A stretch of DNA of 64,000 bases from [Lactobacillus] rogosae (GCA_900112995.1 FONU01000013.1:48371-112370); one strand, 5' to 3'; shown: positions 43,906 through 54,059, counted from the stretch's first letter. Notes: generated by a model not told the origin, from the letters alone. Made by a program: numbers and translations.

Positions 43906-46473
43906 ATGGGTTTAGTTCAGAAAATATTCGGAACACATAGTCAACATGAGTTAAAGAGAATTTATCCTATTGCTGATAAAGTAGAAAGCTATAGGGAAGA
44001 ATATGGTAAGTTAAGCGATGAACAGCTTAAAGGAAAGACTAAAGAATTCAAGGAAAGATTATCTAAAGGCGAGACTTTGAATGATTTGCTTCCGGAAGCA
44101 TATGCAACTGTAAGAGAAGCTGCCAAGAGAGTTCTTGGGATGGAACATTACAGAGTACAGATTATCGGTGGTATTATTCTTCATCAGGGACGTATTGCAG
44201 AGATGCGTACAGGTGAAGGTAAGACACTTGTATGTACACTTCCGGCATATCTTAATGCACTTGAAGAAAAGGGAGTATTAGTAGTTACAGTTAATGATTA
44301 TCTTGCTAAGCGTGATGCTGAATGGATGGGACAGGTACACAATTTCCTTGGACTTTCAGTAGGTATAGTTCTTCACGATATGAAAGATGATGAAAGAAGA
44401 GCGGCATATGCAAGTGATATTACATATGTTACTAATAATGAACTTGGATTTGATTATCTTAGGGATAATATGGCTATATATAAGGAGCAGCTTGTACTCC
44501 GTGACCTTCATTACTGTATTATCGATGAGGTCGATTCAGTACTTATTGATGAGGCACGTACACCTCTTATTATTTCAGGACAGAGCGGCAAGTCAACTAA
44601 GTTATATGAACTTTGTGATGTACTTGCAAGACAGCTTGTAAAGGGTACTTACCATGGTGAACGTACTAAGATGCAGGTTATGATGCAGGAAGAGATAGAG
44701 GAAGATGGTGACTTTATCGTTAATGAGAAGGATAAGGTTGTTAATCTTACAGAACAGGGTGTCCATAAGGTTGAACAGTTCTTCCATATTGATAACTATG
44801 CTGATATTGAGAACCTTGAAATACAGCACAATGTAACACTTGCATTAAGAGCACATTATCTTATGTTCAGGGATAAGGATTATGTTGTCAAAGATGATGA
44901 AGTTCTTATTGTAGATGAATTTACAGGACGTATTATGCCAGGACGTCGTTATTCAGATGGTCTTCATCAGGCTATTGAAGCTAAGGAACACGTTAAGGTT
45001 AAGAGAGAGAGTAAGACACTTGCAACTATTACATTCCAGAATTTCTTTAATAAGTTTGATAAGAAAGCTGGTATGACAGGTACTGCTCTTACAGAAGAGA
45101 AGGAATTCAGGGGAATATACAATATGGACGTTGTAGAAGTCCCTACTAATAAGCCAATAGCAAGAATTGACCATAATGATGCTGTATTTAAGACTATGAA
45201 GGGCAAGTTCAATGCTGTTGTAGAAGAAGTTGTTGCGGCACACGAAAAAGGACAGCCTGTACTTGTTGGTACAATAACAATTGATACATCAGAACTTTTA
45301 AGTGAAATGCTTAGAAAAAGAGGAATACCTCATAATGTACTTAATGCCAAGTATCACGAGCTTGAGGCTCAGATTGTAGCCGATGCAGGTAAGCACGGAG
45401 CTGTAACAATAGCTACTAATATGGCAGGACGTGGTACTGATATTAAGCTTGATGAGGAAGCAAGAGCGGCAGGAGGACTTAAGATTATTGGTACAGAAAG
45501 ACACGAGTCAAGACGAATTGATAATCAGTTAAGAGGTCGTGCAGGTCGTCAGGGTGACCCAGGTGAATCAAGATTTTATATATCTCTTGAAGATAATCTT
45601 ATGAGATTATTCGCTCAGGAGACTCTTATGAATACATTTAACAGATTAGGTGTTGGTGAGAATGACCAGATTGAGCATAAGTTGTTAAGTAATGCTATTG
45701 AGACAGCACAGAAGAAGATTGAGACTAACAACTACGGAATAAGATTACATTTGCTTGAATATGATCAGGTAATGAATGAACAGAGAGAGATTATGTACGC
45801 CGAGAGAAAGAGAGTTCTTAATGGCGAGAGTATGCGTAACTCAATTATGAAGATGATAACTGATTTCGTTGAGGGCGTTGTTAATAGAAGTGTCAGCGAA
45901 GATAAGAGTGCTGATGAGTGGAATTATGATGAGATTAACGAGCTTTTACTTCCAACTATACCTATAGCACCAGTTGCGTATGATGAGAATATAAAGAACA
46001 AGAATGAACTTATTCATGCATTGAAAGAGAAAGCTGTTAAATTCTATGAAGATAAGGAAGCTTTATTCCCAGAACCAGAGACAATAAGAGAGATTGAACG
46101 AGTTGTTCTTCTTAAGGTTATTGATAGAAAATGGATGGATCATATTGATGATATGGATCAGCTTAAGCAGGGAATTGGACTTCAGGCATATGGACAGAAA
46201 GATCCTGTTGTACAGTATAAGATGATGGGATATGATATGTTTGATGAGATGACAAGAGCTATTACAGAAGATACAGTAAGACTTCTTATGCACATTCAGG
46301 TAGAAGAAAAGGTTGAAAGAGAGCAGGTAGCTAAAGTTACAGGCACTAACAAAGACGAAGGACCTTCTGTAAAAGGACCTGTAAGACGTACAGATAAGAA
46401 GATTTATCCTAATGACCTCTGCCCTTGTGGAAGTGGGAAGAAGTATAAGAATTGTTGTGGACGTCAGGCATAA
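43906..46473 (+). CDS. secA: Preprotein translocase ATPase SecA
   Basis: Motor that drives secretory proteins through SecYEG. The 855-residue protein has Walker [21 protein letters not shown], Walker [21 protein letters not shown], the second nucleotide fold ([32 protein letters not shown]), the wing and scaffold regions, and a C-terminal SecB/ribosome-contact zinc motif ([13 protein letters not shown]). The length is normal and there is a single secA in view. GGAGAG precedes the ATG. The hpf-secA-prfB order is conserved in Firmicutes. Confidence 0.98.
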   Translation: MGLVQKIFGTHSQHELKRIYPIADKVESYREEYGKLSDEQLKGKTKEFKERLSKGETLNDLLPEAYATVREAAKRVLGMEHYRVQIIGGIILHQGRIAEMRTGEGKTLVCTLPAYLNALEEKGVLVVTVNDYLAKRDAEWMGQVHNFLGLSVGIVLHDMKDDERRAAYASDITYVTNNELGFDYLRDNMAIYKEQLVLRDLHYCIIDEVDSVLIDEARTPLIISGQSGKSTKLYELCDVLARQLVKGTYHGERTKMQVMMQEEIEEDGDFIVNEKDKVVNLTEQGVHKVEQFFHIDNYADIENLEIQHNVTLALRAHYLMFRDKDYVVKDDEVLIVDEFTGRIMPGRRYSDGLHQAIEAKEHVKVKRESKTLATITFQNFFNKFDKKAGMTGTALTEEKEFRGIYNMDVVEVPTNKPIARIDHNDAVFKTMKGKFNAVVEEVVAAHEKGQPVLVGTITIDTSELLSEMLRKRGIPHNVLNAKYHELEAQIVADAGKHGAVTIATNMAGRGTDIKLDEEARAAGGLKIIGTERHESRRIDNQLRGRAGRQGDPGESRFYISLEDNLMRLFAQETLMNTFNRLGVGENDQIEHKLLSNAIETAQKKIETNNYGIRLHLLEYDQVMNEQREIMYAERKRVLNGESMRNSIMKMITDFVEGVVNRSVSEDKSADEWNYDEINELLLPTIPIAPVAYDENIKNKNELIHALKEKAVKFYEDKEALFPEPETIREIERVVLLKVIDRKWMDHIDDMDQLKQGIGLQAYGQKDPVVQYKMMGYDMFDEMTRAITEDTVRLLMHIQVEEKVEREQVAKVTGTNKDEGPSVKGPVRRTDKKIYPNDLCPCGSGKKYKNCCGRQA

Positions 46474-46522
46474 TGTCCGGGAAGTGATATAGTAATTTAT
46501 AGATTATAATATTTGACGGATT

Positions 46523-46672
46523 GGGGCTGTCACACTATGCGAATATGACATTTTGTGGTATTATAATATGATGTAAGTGTTAATATATTATGTTAATATA
46601 TTAAAAGAGTTAAGGCTTTGACACTTAATCATAATACTTGGAATGTTTAACATAGTGTGCAGCTCCTTTTTT
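46523..46672 (+). terminator. Long palindromic terminator after secA
   Basis: GGGGCTGTCACACTATG (46523-46539) pairs with CATAGTGTGCAGCTCC (46651-46666), followed by six T. The inside contains further pairing (GTATTAT...GTAAGTGT with ACACTTAATCATAATAC). It fills most of the 310-bp secA-prfB gap and is built like the hairpin at 2898. Confidence 0.65.
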
Positions 46673-46783
46673 AATATAGGACCTTAATATAGAATGGTGA
46701 TTTGTAATTATATACGGATAGCAATGAGCCTGTGAACAAGAGCGTTAATAAGAGAATAAGTAAGTTAATAAAAGAGGTATATA

Positions 46784-47908
46784 GTGGTAGAATTAGATCA
46801 GTTTAAATATAGGATTTCAGGGTATGATGCACAGATTGAGAATATAAAACAGTCGCTCGACCTTGACAGTAAGAAGAAAAGAATAGAAGAACTGGAAGCA
46901 GATATGGAAGCACCCGGATTTTGGGACGATCCAGATAAATCCAATAAGGCTATGAAAGAGCTTAAGACTTTAAAGGACTCATTTGAAGGTTATAACAGCT
47001 TAAAGTCAGGGCTTGAGGATATTAATACACTTATTGAGATGGCAGATGAAATGCAGGACGACTCATTAATTTCTGAGATAGAAGATGAGATAACTGTATT
47101 CGAGGAGAAAATGGACTCAATAAGGACAGAGACACTTCTTTCAGGAGAATATGATAAATGTAATGCAATACTTACATTACATGCCGGAGCAGGCGGAACA
47201 GAGAGCTGTGACTGGTGTCAGATGCTTTTTAGAATGTATACGCGATGGGCAGAAAAGCACGGCTATTCAACGCAGACAATTGATTATCTTGAAGGCGATG
47301 AGGCTGGAATAAAGTCTGTTACTATAGAGATTTCAGGAGATAATGCATATGGACATCTTAAGTCAGAACATGGGGTTCACAGGCTTGTAAGAATATCTCC
47401 ATTTAATGCGGCCGGAAAGAGACAGACATCGTTCGTATCGTGTGATGTAATGCCTGATATAGATGAGGATATTGATATACAGATTAATGATGATGATTTA
47501 AGAATTGATACATATCGTTCAAGTGGAGCGGGTGGACAGCATATCAACAAGACATCATCAGCAATCAGAATTACACATCTTCCAACAGGAATAGTTGTGC
47601 AGTGCCAGAATGAGAGATCACAGCACCAGAATAAAGATAAGGCAATGCAGATGTTAAAGGCAAAGCTTTATATGATGAAGCAGGAAGAAAATGCACAGAA
47701 GTCATCAGATATAAGAGGTGATGTTAAAGATATTAATTTTGGCAATCAGATAAGAAGTTATGTATTACAGCCATACACAATGGTAAAAGATCATAGAACT
47801 AATAAAGATATTGGTAATGCAGCAAGTGTGTTAGATGGCAATATAGATCCATTTATTAACGCATATCTTAACTGGATATCGACAGGAAAGAAAGCTGATG
47901 AAGAATAA
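46784..47908 (+). CDS. prfB: Peptide chain release factor 2
   Basis: Recognises UGA and UAA stop codons and triggers peptide release. The 374-residue protein carries the SPF anticodon-like tripeptide (RISPFNAAGKRQTSF) and the catalytic GGQ (YRSSGAGGQHINKTSSA). Start GTG 46784 with AAGAGG upstream. At the place where many bacteria have an in-frame UGA frameshift site (around codon 24-28), the DNA reads CTC GAC CTT GAC without a stop, so this copy is translated without recoding. cheW and malQ follow. Confidence 0.96.
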   Translation: MVELDQFKYRISGYDAQIENIKQSLDLDSKKKRIEELEADMEAPGFWDDPDKSNKAMKELKTLKDSFEGYNSLKSGLEDINTLIEMADEMQDDSLISEIEDEITVFEEKMDSIRTETLLSGEYDKCNAILTLHAGAGGTESCDWCQMLFRMYTRWAEKHGYSTQTIDYLEGDEAGIKSVTIEISGDNAYGHLKSEHGVHRLVRISPFNAAGKRQTSFVSCDVMPDIDEDIDIQINDDDLRIDTYRSSGAGGQHINKTSSAIRITHLPTGIVVQCQNERSQHQNKDKAMQMLKAKLYMMKQEENAQKSSDIRGDVKDINFGNQIRSYVLQPYTMVKDHRTNKDIGNAASVLDGNIDPFINAYLNWISTGKKADEE

Positions 47909-47965
47909 TGAGATAATTAATTTATAATAACTATAAAATGCAGTGGCATTAAGAAAGGAGTAATT

Positions 47966-48442
47966 ATGGCAGATTATATCAGACCGGTAGTATTTACACT
48001 TGGAGGTCAGAAGTTTGGAGTGGATATTAACCTCGTTCAGTCAATTGAAAGACAGGTAGATGTTGTTCCAGTTCCTAATGCTATGAAGTACATAAGTGGA
48101 ATTGTTAATCTTAGAGGAGAAGTAATACCAGTAATGAGTCTTAAGAAGAAGTTCTCTATGGATGATACCGCTGAATCTAAGGGTAATAATACAGTTATCG
48201 TTAATCTTCCGGATATGAAGATAGCACTTGAGGTTGATGAGGTTCTTGAAATTGGTGAACTTAACGCAGAGAAGATTGTTGATATGCCAAGACTTGCTAA
48301 GAATGAGGAAACAGAATACCTTGACAGAGTTGCAAGTGTAGATGGTGATTTAGTTATTCTTCTTGATATTAACAAGATATTATCAGAGGATGAAGCACAG
48401 GGCGTTAGGGAATTTGCTGAACAGATGAGCAGGAACGACTAA
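47966..48442 (+). CDS. cheW: Chemotaxis coupling protein CheW
   Basis: Adaptor joining chemoreceptors to the CheA kinase. The 158-residue protein is a single CheW domain: VVFTLGGQKFGVDINLVQSI at the start, ISGIVNLRGEVIPVMSLKKK in the middle and VASVDGDLVILLDINKILSE at the end. A GAAAGGAG site precedes the ATG. It is isolated from other chemotaxis genes, between prfB and malQ, and could work with the receptor at 21459. The gap to malQ is only 42 bp. Confidence 0.93.
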   Translation: MADYIRPVVFTLGGQKFGVDINLVQSIERQVDVVPVPNAMKYISGIVNLRGEVIPVMSLKKKFSMDDTAESKGNNTVIVNLPDMKIALEVDEVLEIGELNAEKIVDMPRLAKNEETEYLDRVASVDGDLVILLDINKILSEDEAQGVREFAEQMSRND

Positions 48443-48484
48443 TACAGTAACTGTTAATTAAGTGTATAGCGAGAAGGAGTGTAT

Positions 48485-50104
48485 ATGGGTAATAGCAATG
48501 TATTTAAAAGAAATGCAGGTATTCTTATGGCAATCAGTTCGCTTCCATCACCTTATGGAATAGGAACATTAGGAAAAGATGCCTATGAGTTTGCGGATTT
48601 TGTAAGGGACAGCAATCATAAATACTGGCAGGTACTTCCGGTAGGACCAACAACATACGGTGACAGTCCTTATCAGCCATATTCGGCGTTTGCGGGTAAT
48701 CCTTATTTTGTCGATCTGGATATGCTGATAGAAGAAGGACTTCTTCTTAAATCAGAGGTTATAGCAGTTGACTGGGGAGATGGAATAATACCGGTTGAGG
48801 TGTCAGAAGATGATGCGGTCAATAACCGATATCCAGTCAACCATGACGGCTATCTTGGTGATGACCGATATGTAAGTTATGAGAAAATGTATAATGAAAG
48901 ATTTAATGTACTTAGAAAAGCATATGAGCGTTTTAAGGGAAAATGTGTTTCAGCAAAGCTTACCCTTGATAAGGGACTTCCACTTTACAAGCGTTTTGAT
49001 AATTTTGTTAAGGATAATGCATATTGGCTTAAGGATTACGCAATGTTTATGTCTTTGAAAGAGTATTTTAACCAGAAAGCATGGGGAGAATGGGACAGGG
49101 ATATTAAGTTCAGAGAACCAGAGGCTATGCAAAGATATGAGGACGAACTTTCTGATGATATAGGATTTTGGAATTTTATCCAGTATGAGTTCTATACACA
49201 GTGGGGTAAGTTAAAGGCATATGCTAATTCTAACGGAATTGAGATAATTGGCGATATACCTATATATATGGGCTACGACAGTGTTGATGTATGGGCCAAT
49301 CAGGCAGAATTCCAACTTGATGAGAATCTCACACCGGTAAAGGTAGCAGGAGTTCCACCAGATGCATTTTCAGATATGGGTCAGAAGTGGGGCAATCCAT
49401 TATATGACTGGGCTAAGATGGAGAACAGTGATTTTGGATGGTGGAGAATGAGAATGGCTAATTCTGCACGCCTGTATGATATTATAAGAATAGACCATTT
49501 TCTTGGTATTATTAAATATTATACTATTCCATATGAAATGCCTGATGCAAGACAGGGCTCATATGAGCTGGGGCCAGGGCAGAAGCTTCTTGATGCTATT
49601 AATGAATCAATCGGCGATAAGAAGATAATAGCAGAGGATCTTGGAGTATGTATGCCGGAGGTTGACCAGATATTAAAGGATAATAATTATCCGGGAATGA
49701 AGGTGCTTGAATTCGCATTTGGTGGCGACAGAAAGAATCCACATCTTCCATATAATTACACTAATAATTGTGTATGCTACGGTGGAACACACGACAATGA
49801 AACACTTCTTGGATTTTTTAATGACAGAAATGATGGCGAGTTAGGTTATGCATTTGATTATCTTGATACAAGGGATAAGTACAGAATGGTAGATATGGTG
49901 TTCAGAGCTGCATATTCAAGTGTTGCTGTGCTTACAATATTTGCTGTTCAAGATATATTAAAGCTTGATAATTCAGCAAGAATGAACTTCCCATCAAGCT
50001 TTGGTAATAACTGGAAATGGCGTATGCAGAAAGGGCAGCTTAACTGGGATCATCTTAATGCAATGAGATATCTGGCAAGTGTATTCGACAGAGAAAGAAA
50101 CTGA
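48485..50104 (+). CDS. malQ: 4-alpha-glucanotransferase
   Basis: Transfers maltodextrin segments in glycogen and maltose metabolism (GH77). The 539-residue protein begins with GILMAISSLPSPYGIGTLG and YWQVLPVGPTTYGDSPYQPY, contains IIGDIPIYMGYDSVDVWANQ and GVPPDAFSDMGQKWGNPLYDW, the acid/base region IRIDHFLGI and IIAEDLGVCMPEVDQIL, and CYGGTHDNET. The start is ATG 48485 after AAGGAG rather than GTG 48479. It is the last gene before a large non-coding block. Confidence 0.96.
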   Translation: MGNSNVFKRNAGILMAISSLPSPYGIGTLGKDAYEFADFVRDSNHKYWQVLPVGPTTYGDSPYQPYSAFAGNPYFVDLDMLIEEGLLLKSEVIAVDWGDGIIPVEVSEDDAVNNRYPVNHDGYLGDDRYVSYEKMYNERFNVLRKAYERFKGKCVSAKLTLDKGLPLYKRFDNFVKDNAYWLKDYAMFMSLKEYFNQKAWGEWDRDIKFREPEAMQRYEDELSDDIGFWNFIQYEFYTQWGKLKAYANSNGIEIIGDIPIYMGYDSVDVWANQAEFQLDENLTPVKVAGVPPDAFSDMGQKWGNPLYDWAKMENSDFGWWRMRMANSARLYDIIRIDHFLGIIKYYTIPYEMPDARQGSYELGPGQKLLDAINESIGDKKIIAEDLGVCMPEVDQILKDNNYPGMKVLEFAFGGDRKNPHLPYNYTNNCVCYGGTHDNETLLGFFNDRNDGELGYAFDYLDTRDKYRMVDMVFRAAYSSVAVLTIFAVQDILKLDNSARMNFPSSFGNNWKWRMQKGQLNWDHLNAMRYLASVFDRERN

Positions 50105-50171
50105 TGTGGTACTAAGGTACTATTTACAATTAAAAGTAAAATGTATATAGTCTACTTCATAAGTTAATATT

Positions 50172-50257
50172 TTAGCAAAGCAGTTGAAAAGCTGTGACGC
50201 AAAGCCAAAGGGTCCTCACCTTTATAGCAGTATTTATATGGCAGCCTGGTAACACCA
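50172..50257 (+). promoter_or_regulatory. c-di-GMP-I (GEMM) riboswitch aptamer
   Basis: CAGTT-GAAA-AGCTG forms the P2 hairpin with a GNRA tetraloop (50181-50194). It is followed by the hallmark GACGCAAAGCC (50196-50206), and the 3' half carries ATGGCAGCCTGGTAAC (50238-50253), matching the GEMM-I tetraloop-receptor side and ligand pocket. No gene follows before terminators at 50414 and 50494; the only frame is a 16-codon one starting at 50280. Confidence 0.85.
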
Positions 50258-50413
50258 GCAGGAATATTAATATTGCTTATGTTAAGGAAAGACAGCCGGT
50301 TGCACTGTTTATTCATTGAGTTATTATAATGGTTTAATTAACATTTGCCTGTAATATTATTAGCGTGGCTGATGTTAGTAAGGTCTGTTTGATATATTAT
50401 GAAGTATACATTT

Positions 50414-50445
50414 AAAGCATCCGGTAACGGGTGCTTTTTGTTTTG
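50414..50445 (+). terminator. Terminator downstream of the c-di-GMP riboswitch
   Basis: A 10-bp stem, AAAGCATCCG (50414-50423) with CGGGTGCTTT (50428-50437), GTAA loop, then TTGTTTT. It lies ~155 bases past the aptamer and would end a transcript of roughly 280 bases. Confidence 0.88.
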
Positions 50446-50493
50446 CGTTTAATATCTGGTAAAGATGATGCATAAGCATTATTTTTATATACT

Positions 50494-50534
50494 AACCCTC
50501 GCATTCCTCTCCCGTTGTGCGAGGGTTATTTTTA
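50494..50534 (+). terminator. Second terminator-like hairpin
   Basis: AACCCTCGCA (50494-50503) pairs with TGCGAGGGTT (50518-50527), followed by ATTTTTATT. It immediately precedes the 20-bp perfect inverted repeat. Confidence 0.75.
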
Positions 50535-50705
50535 TTGTAACAGGAAATTCTTATAGAATTTCCTGTTACAATAAAGGTACTATGTGCTGGTGATGCACAC
50601 TCGCGTGAAGATGCAATTTGGCGCAAGCGACCACGCTCGGCGCGGGAATGTGCAAAGCACATTCTTTTTTGTAATAGAAAATCTCTTGCAATTAAGTGTA
50701 ATTTA
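50531..50705. repeat. Palindromic repeat element with its own hairpins
   Basis: Starts with a perfect 20-bp inverted repeat (50531-50550 and 50556-50575, TTATA loop; core TTGTAACAGGAAATTC). A G+C-rich centre rich in GCGC-type words follows, then a perfect GAATGTGC-AAA-GCACATTC hairpin with six T (50646-50670). It ends with TTGTAATAGAAAATCTCT, which resembles the left end in direct orientation. No open frame of note. The layout suggests a small non-autonomous repeat element. Confidence 0.55.
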
Positions 50706-50720
50706 TGATACCATTCTTTG

Positions 50721-50730
50721 TGCGTAGCAC
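50721..50730 (+). repeat. Copy of the TGCGTAGCAC repeat core
   Basis: The exact ten-base core of the repeats at 18578 and 23221, followed by different sequence, 58 bp before the ACT-domain gene. Confidence 0.45.
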
Positions 50731-50788
50731 AATTGTCTTTCTGAGATGAACAATTTGCTGCAGCAGGACTATATATATAAGGAGAAGT

Positions 50789-51238
50789 ATGAAAGAGAAT
50801 ATTAAGTATTATGTTGTTAAGCAGAAAGCTCTTCCAGAGGTACTGTTGAAGGTAGCAGAAGCTAACAGACTTATAGAAAATCAGAATATCTCCATAGCAG
50901 ATGCGACAGAAAAAGTGGGAATAAGCAGAAGCTCTTATTATAAGTATAAAGATGATATATTTCCATTCAGGGACAATTCTAAAGGTAAGACAATAACATT
51001 TGTATTATCAATGGAAGATGAACCGGGGCTTTTATCAGTTGTGCTTAAGAAAGTTGCAGAATTTAAGGCAAATATACTTACAATTCACCAGACGATTCCT
51101 GTTAATGGCATTGCTTCTCTTACGCTTAGTGTTGAGATACTTCCAACGACAGGTGATGCTTCTATGATGATAGAAGAGATTGAACAGCTTAACGGAGTAA
51201 GATATTTAAAGATATTAAGCAGTGATGCGTCACTTTAA
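50789..51238 (+). CDS. ACT domain protein of the PheB/UPF0735 family
   Basis: A 149-residue regulator-like protein. The N-terminal half has a helix-turn-helix-like segment (ISIADATEKVGISRSSYYKY) and the C-terminal ~70 residues form an ACT amino-acid-binding domain (TFVLSMEDEPGLLSVVLKKV; ILTIHQTIPVNGIASLTLSV). The gene stands directly before hom and lysC, as in many Clostridia, so it probably senses an aspartate-family amino acid. AAGGAGAAGT precedes the ATG. Confidence 0.88.
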   Translation: MKENIKYYVVKQKALPEVLLKVAEANRLIENQNISIADATEKVGISRSSYYKYKDDIFPFRDNSKGKTITFVLSMEDEPGLLSVVLKKVAEFKANILTIHQTIPVNGIASLTLSVEILPTTGDASMMIEEIEQLNGVRYLKILSSDASL

Positions 51239-51326
51239 TATATTGGTGGGGAACTGATATATTAGTGAACATATTAGTTTCTTGAACCTGCATAATGAAG
51301 AACAATAAGATTAAATGGAGGATAAT

Positions 51327-52550
51327 ATGGCGAAGATAGCAGTTTTAGGTTATGGTACTGTTGGATCAGGTGTTGTAGAGATACTTGATGCGAACGCAGA
51401 GTCGATATCAAAAAAGGCAGGCCAGCCTATTGAGGTAAAGAGTGTATTAGATTTAAGAGATTTCCCTGGTGATCCAATTCAGGAAAAGATTGTACACGAT
51501 ATAGACCTTGTTATTAATGATGATGAGATAGATGTAGTAGTAGAAGTTATGGGTGGTGTTGAACCGGCATTTACATTTGTTAAGAGAGCACTTGAAGCTG
51601 GGAAGAGTGTCTGTACATCTAACAAGGCGCTTGTTGCGGCACACGGAGCAGAGCTTCTTGCTATGGCTAAGGAACGCAGCCTTAACTTTATGTTCGAGGC
51701 ATCAGTAGGCGGTGGAATTCCTATTATCAGACCACTTAATCAGGCACTTACAGCAGATGAGATAACTAAGATTACTGGTATTATGAATGGAACAACTAAT
51801 TACATTCTTACAAAGATGAGTAATGATGGAAGTTCTTATGAAGAAGTGTTAAAGGAAGCACAGGCATTAGGTTATGCTGAAAGAAATCCGGAGGCAGACG
51901 TTGAAGGATATGATGCCTGTAGAAAGATAGCTATTCTTACTTCTTTAGCAGATGGCAGGACGGTTAATTTTGAGGAGATAACAACAGAGGGAATTACTAA
52001 GATTTCCAATGAAGATTTTGCATATGCCAGAAAACTTAATAGCGTTATAAAGCTTTTGGCAACAAGTTACAGAAAAGACGGAAAGGTATATGCTATTACA
52101 GCACCATTCCTTATTGATACAACACATCCGCTCTACAATGTAAATGGAGTTCTTAACGGAATATATGTTAATGGTAATATGGTAGGCGATGTTATGTTCT
52201 TTGGTGCTGGTGCAGGAAAGCTTCCAACAGCAAGTGCTGTAGTTGGAGATATAATAGATTGTGTTAAACATAAGGGAACTAATGTCTGTGTAATCTGGGA
52301 TGATGAAAAGCTCGAACTTGCACCTACCAGAGATGAAGTCAGAAGCTTCTTTGTAAGAGTTAAAGGTAATGCTTCTGATACAGCTATGGTTAAAGAACAG
52401 TTCGGTGATGTAGAGATTATCACAGTTGATGGTCTTGATAATGAATTCGGCTTTATAACCGACAAGATGACAGAAGAAGCATTTGATAAAGCAGCAGCTA
52501 ATGTAGATATGATTTCAAGAATAAGAATAGACGATACAAAGCTTCAGTGA
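51327..52550 (+). CDS. hom: Homoserine dehydrogenase
   Basis: Reduces aspartate semialdehyde to homoserine, the branch to threonine and methionine. The 407-residue protein has the nucleotide motif VLGYGTVGSGVVEIL, the NKALVA segment, the catalytic region FMFEASVGGGIPIIRPL and GIMNGTTNYILTKM, and a C-terminal ACT domain from about residue 335 (FFVRVKGNASDTAMVKEQFG) for feedback by threonine. Start ATG 51327 has GGAGG upstream; the frame from 51315 is rejected. It lies between the ACT regulator and aspartate kinase. Confidence 0.96.
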   Translation: MAKIAVLGYGTVGSGVVEILDANAESISKKAGQPIEVKSVLDLRDFPGDPIQEKIVHDIDLVINDDEIDVVVEVMGGVEPAFTFVKRALEAGKSVCTSNKALVAAHGAELLAMAKERSLNFMFEASVGGGIPIIRPLNQALTADEITKITGIMNGTTNYILTKMSNDGSSYEEVLKEAQALGYAERNPEADVEGYDACRKIAILTSLADGRTVNFEEITTEGITKISNEDFAYARKLNSVIKLLATSYRKDGKVYAITAPFLIDTTHPLYNVNGVLNGIYVNGNMVGDVMFFGAGAGKLPTASAVVGDIIDCVKHKGTNVCVIWDDEKLELAPTRDEVRSFFVRVKGNASDTAMVKEQFGDVEIITVDGLDNEFGFITDKMTEEAFDKAAANVDMISRIRIDDTKLQ

Positions 52551-52559
52551 TATCAATGG

Positions 52560-52660
52560 GTGTTAATATAGTCAGATGATAGATATATGAAAGTGCTGAA
52601 TATATAAGAGTGCTAAAAGTATGAGAGTGCTGAATATATAAGAATGCCGAGATATTTAGA
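52560..52660. repeat. Short imperfect tandem repeats between hom and lysC
   Basis: Copies of a unit like AGAGTGCTGAATATATAA recur with about 17-24 bp spacing in the 157-bp hom-lysC gap. No coding potential; resembles the degenerate tandem repeats at 3019, 17455, 60925 and 62885. Confidence 0.55.
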
Positions 52661-52707
52661 GTATAAATACTAAACAATTAAGATATAATTATAAGGGAGA
52701 ATTAGTA

Positions 52708-54027
52708 ATGGTTAAAGTAGTTAAATTCGGTGGAAGTTCACTTGCAAGTGCAGATCAGTTTAAGAAGGTTGGTAACATAATAAGAGCTGAGGAAAGCAGA
52801 AGATATGTAGTTCCATCTGCACCAGGAAAGAGATTTTCAGAGGACACCAAAGTAACAGATATGCTCTATAAGTGTTATGCAGAGGCAGAAGCCGGAAAGA
52901 ATTTTGACAAGCAGTTAAAGGCTATTGAAGAAAGATACAATGAGATTATTAAAGGACTTGGCTTAAAACTTTCATTAAAGGAACAGTTTGAAACTATCAA
53001 GAAGAACTTTGAAAGTAAGGCGGGCAAGGACTATGCGGCTTCAAGGGGTGAATACCTCAATGGTATAATAATGGCTAATTATCTTGGTTATGAGTTTATA
53101 GATGCAGCAAGTGTTATCTGCTTTGACCCAGAAGGAGAATTTGATGGTGAGAAGACTAACAAAGTTATGGCTGACAGATTAGCTAATGTTGAGAAAGCTG
53201 TAATTCCAGGCTTCTATGGTGCTATGCCTAACGGAGAAGTTAAGACATTCTCAAGAGGTGGTTCAGATGTTACAGGTTCTATTGTTGCAAGGGCAATAAA
53301 GGCTGATGTATACGAGAACTGGACAGATGTATCAGGATTTCTTGCAGCAGACCCAAGAATAGTGGACAATCCAAGATCAATTGAAGTTATTACATACAAG
53401 GAATTAAGAGAACTTTCTTATATGGGTGCTACAGTTCTTCACGAATCAGCAATATTCCCGGTAAGAAAGGAAGGAATTCCAATCAATATCCGTAATACTA
53501 ATGCACCACAGGATAAGGGTACAATGATTGTTGAGACAACTTGTAACAAGCCAGACTGCATAATTACAGGTATTGCAGGTAAGAAAGGTTTTGTATCAAT
53601 CACAATTGATAAGGATATGATGAACTCGGAGATAGGATTTGGACGTAAGGTGCTTCAGGTGTTCGAGGACAATGGAATATCATTTGAGCATATGCCATCA
53701 GGAATTGATACAATGACTGTATTTGTACATCAGGATGAATTTGTTGAGAAGGAACAGAAGGTTCTTGCACAGCTACACAGAGCAGTTAATCCAGATAGCA
53801 TTGAACTTGAATCAGATCTTTCACTTATTGCTGTTGTTGGACGTGGTATGAGAAATAACTCAGGTCTTGCAGCTAATATATTCTCGGCTCTTGCAAAGGC
53901 AAAGATTAACATTAAGATGATTGATCAGGGTTCTAGTGAACTTAATATTATTATTGGTGTAAGAAACAGATACTTTGAAGATGCTATTAAGACTATTTAT
54001 GATGTATTTGTTCCTAATAACAAATAA
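52708..54027 (+). CDS. lysC: Aspartate kinase
   Basis: First step of the lysine, threonine and methionine pathway, phosphorylating aspartate. The 439-residue monofunctional enzyme starts with VVKFGGSSLASADQFKKV, has FSRGGSDVTGSIVARAIKAD and WTDVSGFLAADPRIV in the kinase domain, and LSYMGATVLHESAIFPV at its end. Two ACT domains (~295-439; FVSITIDKDMMNSEIGFGRK, then LIAVVGRGMRNNSGLAANIF) provide feedback control. GGGAGAATTAGTA precedes the ATG. Together with hom and the ACT gene it forms an aspartate-family cluster. Confidence 0.95.
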   Translation: MVKVVKFGGSSLASADQFKKVGNIIRAEESRRYVVPSAPGKRFSEDTKVTDMLYKCYAEAEAGKNFDKQLKAIEERYNEIIKGLGLKLSLKEQFETIKKNFESKAGKDYAASRGEYLNGIIMANYLGYEFIDAASVICFDPEGEFDGEKTNKVMADRLANVEKAVIPGFYGAMPNGEVKTFSRGGSDVTGSIVARAIKADVYENWTDVSGFLAADPRIVDNPRSIEVITYKELRELSYMGATVLHESAIFPVRKEGIPINIRNTNAPQDKGTMIVETTCNKPDCIITGIAGKKGFVSITIDKDMMNSEIGFGRKVLQVFEDNGISFEHMPSGIDTMTVFVHQDEFVEKEQKVLAQLHRAVNPDSIELESDLSLIAVVGRGMRNNSGLAANIFSALAKAKINIKMIDQGSSELNIIIGVRNRYFEDAIKTIYDVFVPNNK

Positions 54028-54059
54028 TAAATAAAACATAATATAAGGGGGTTTTACAT

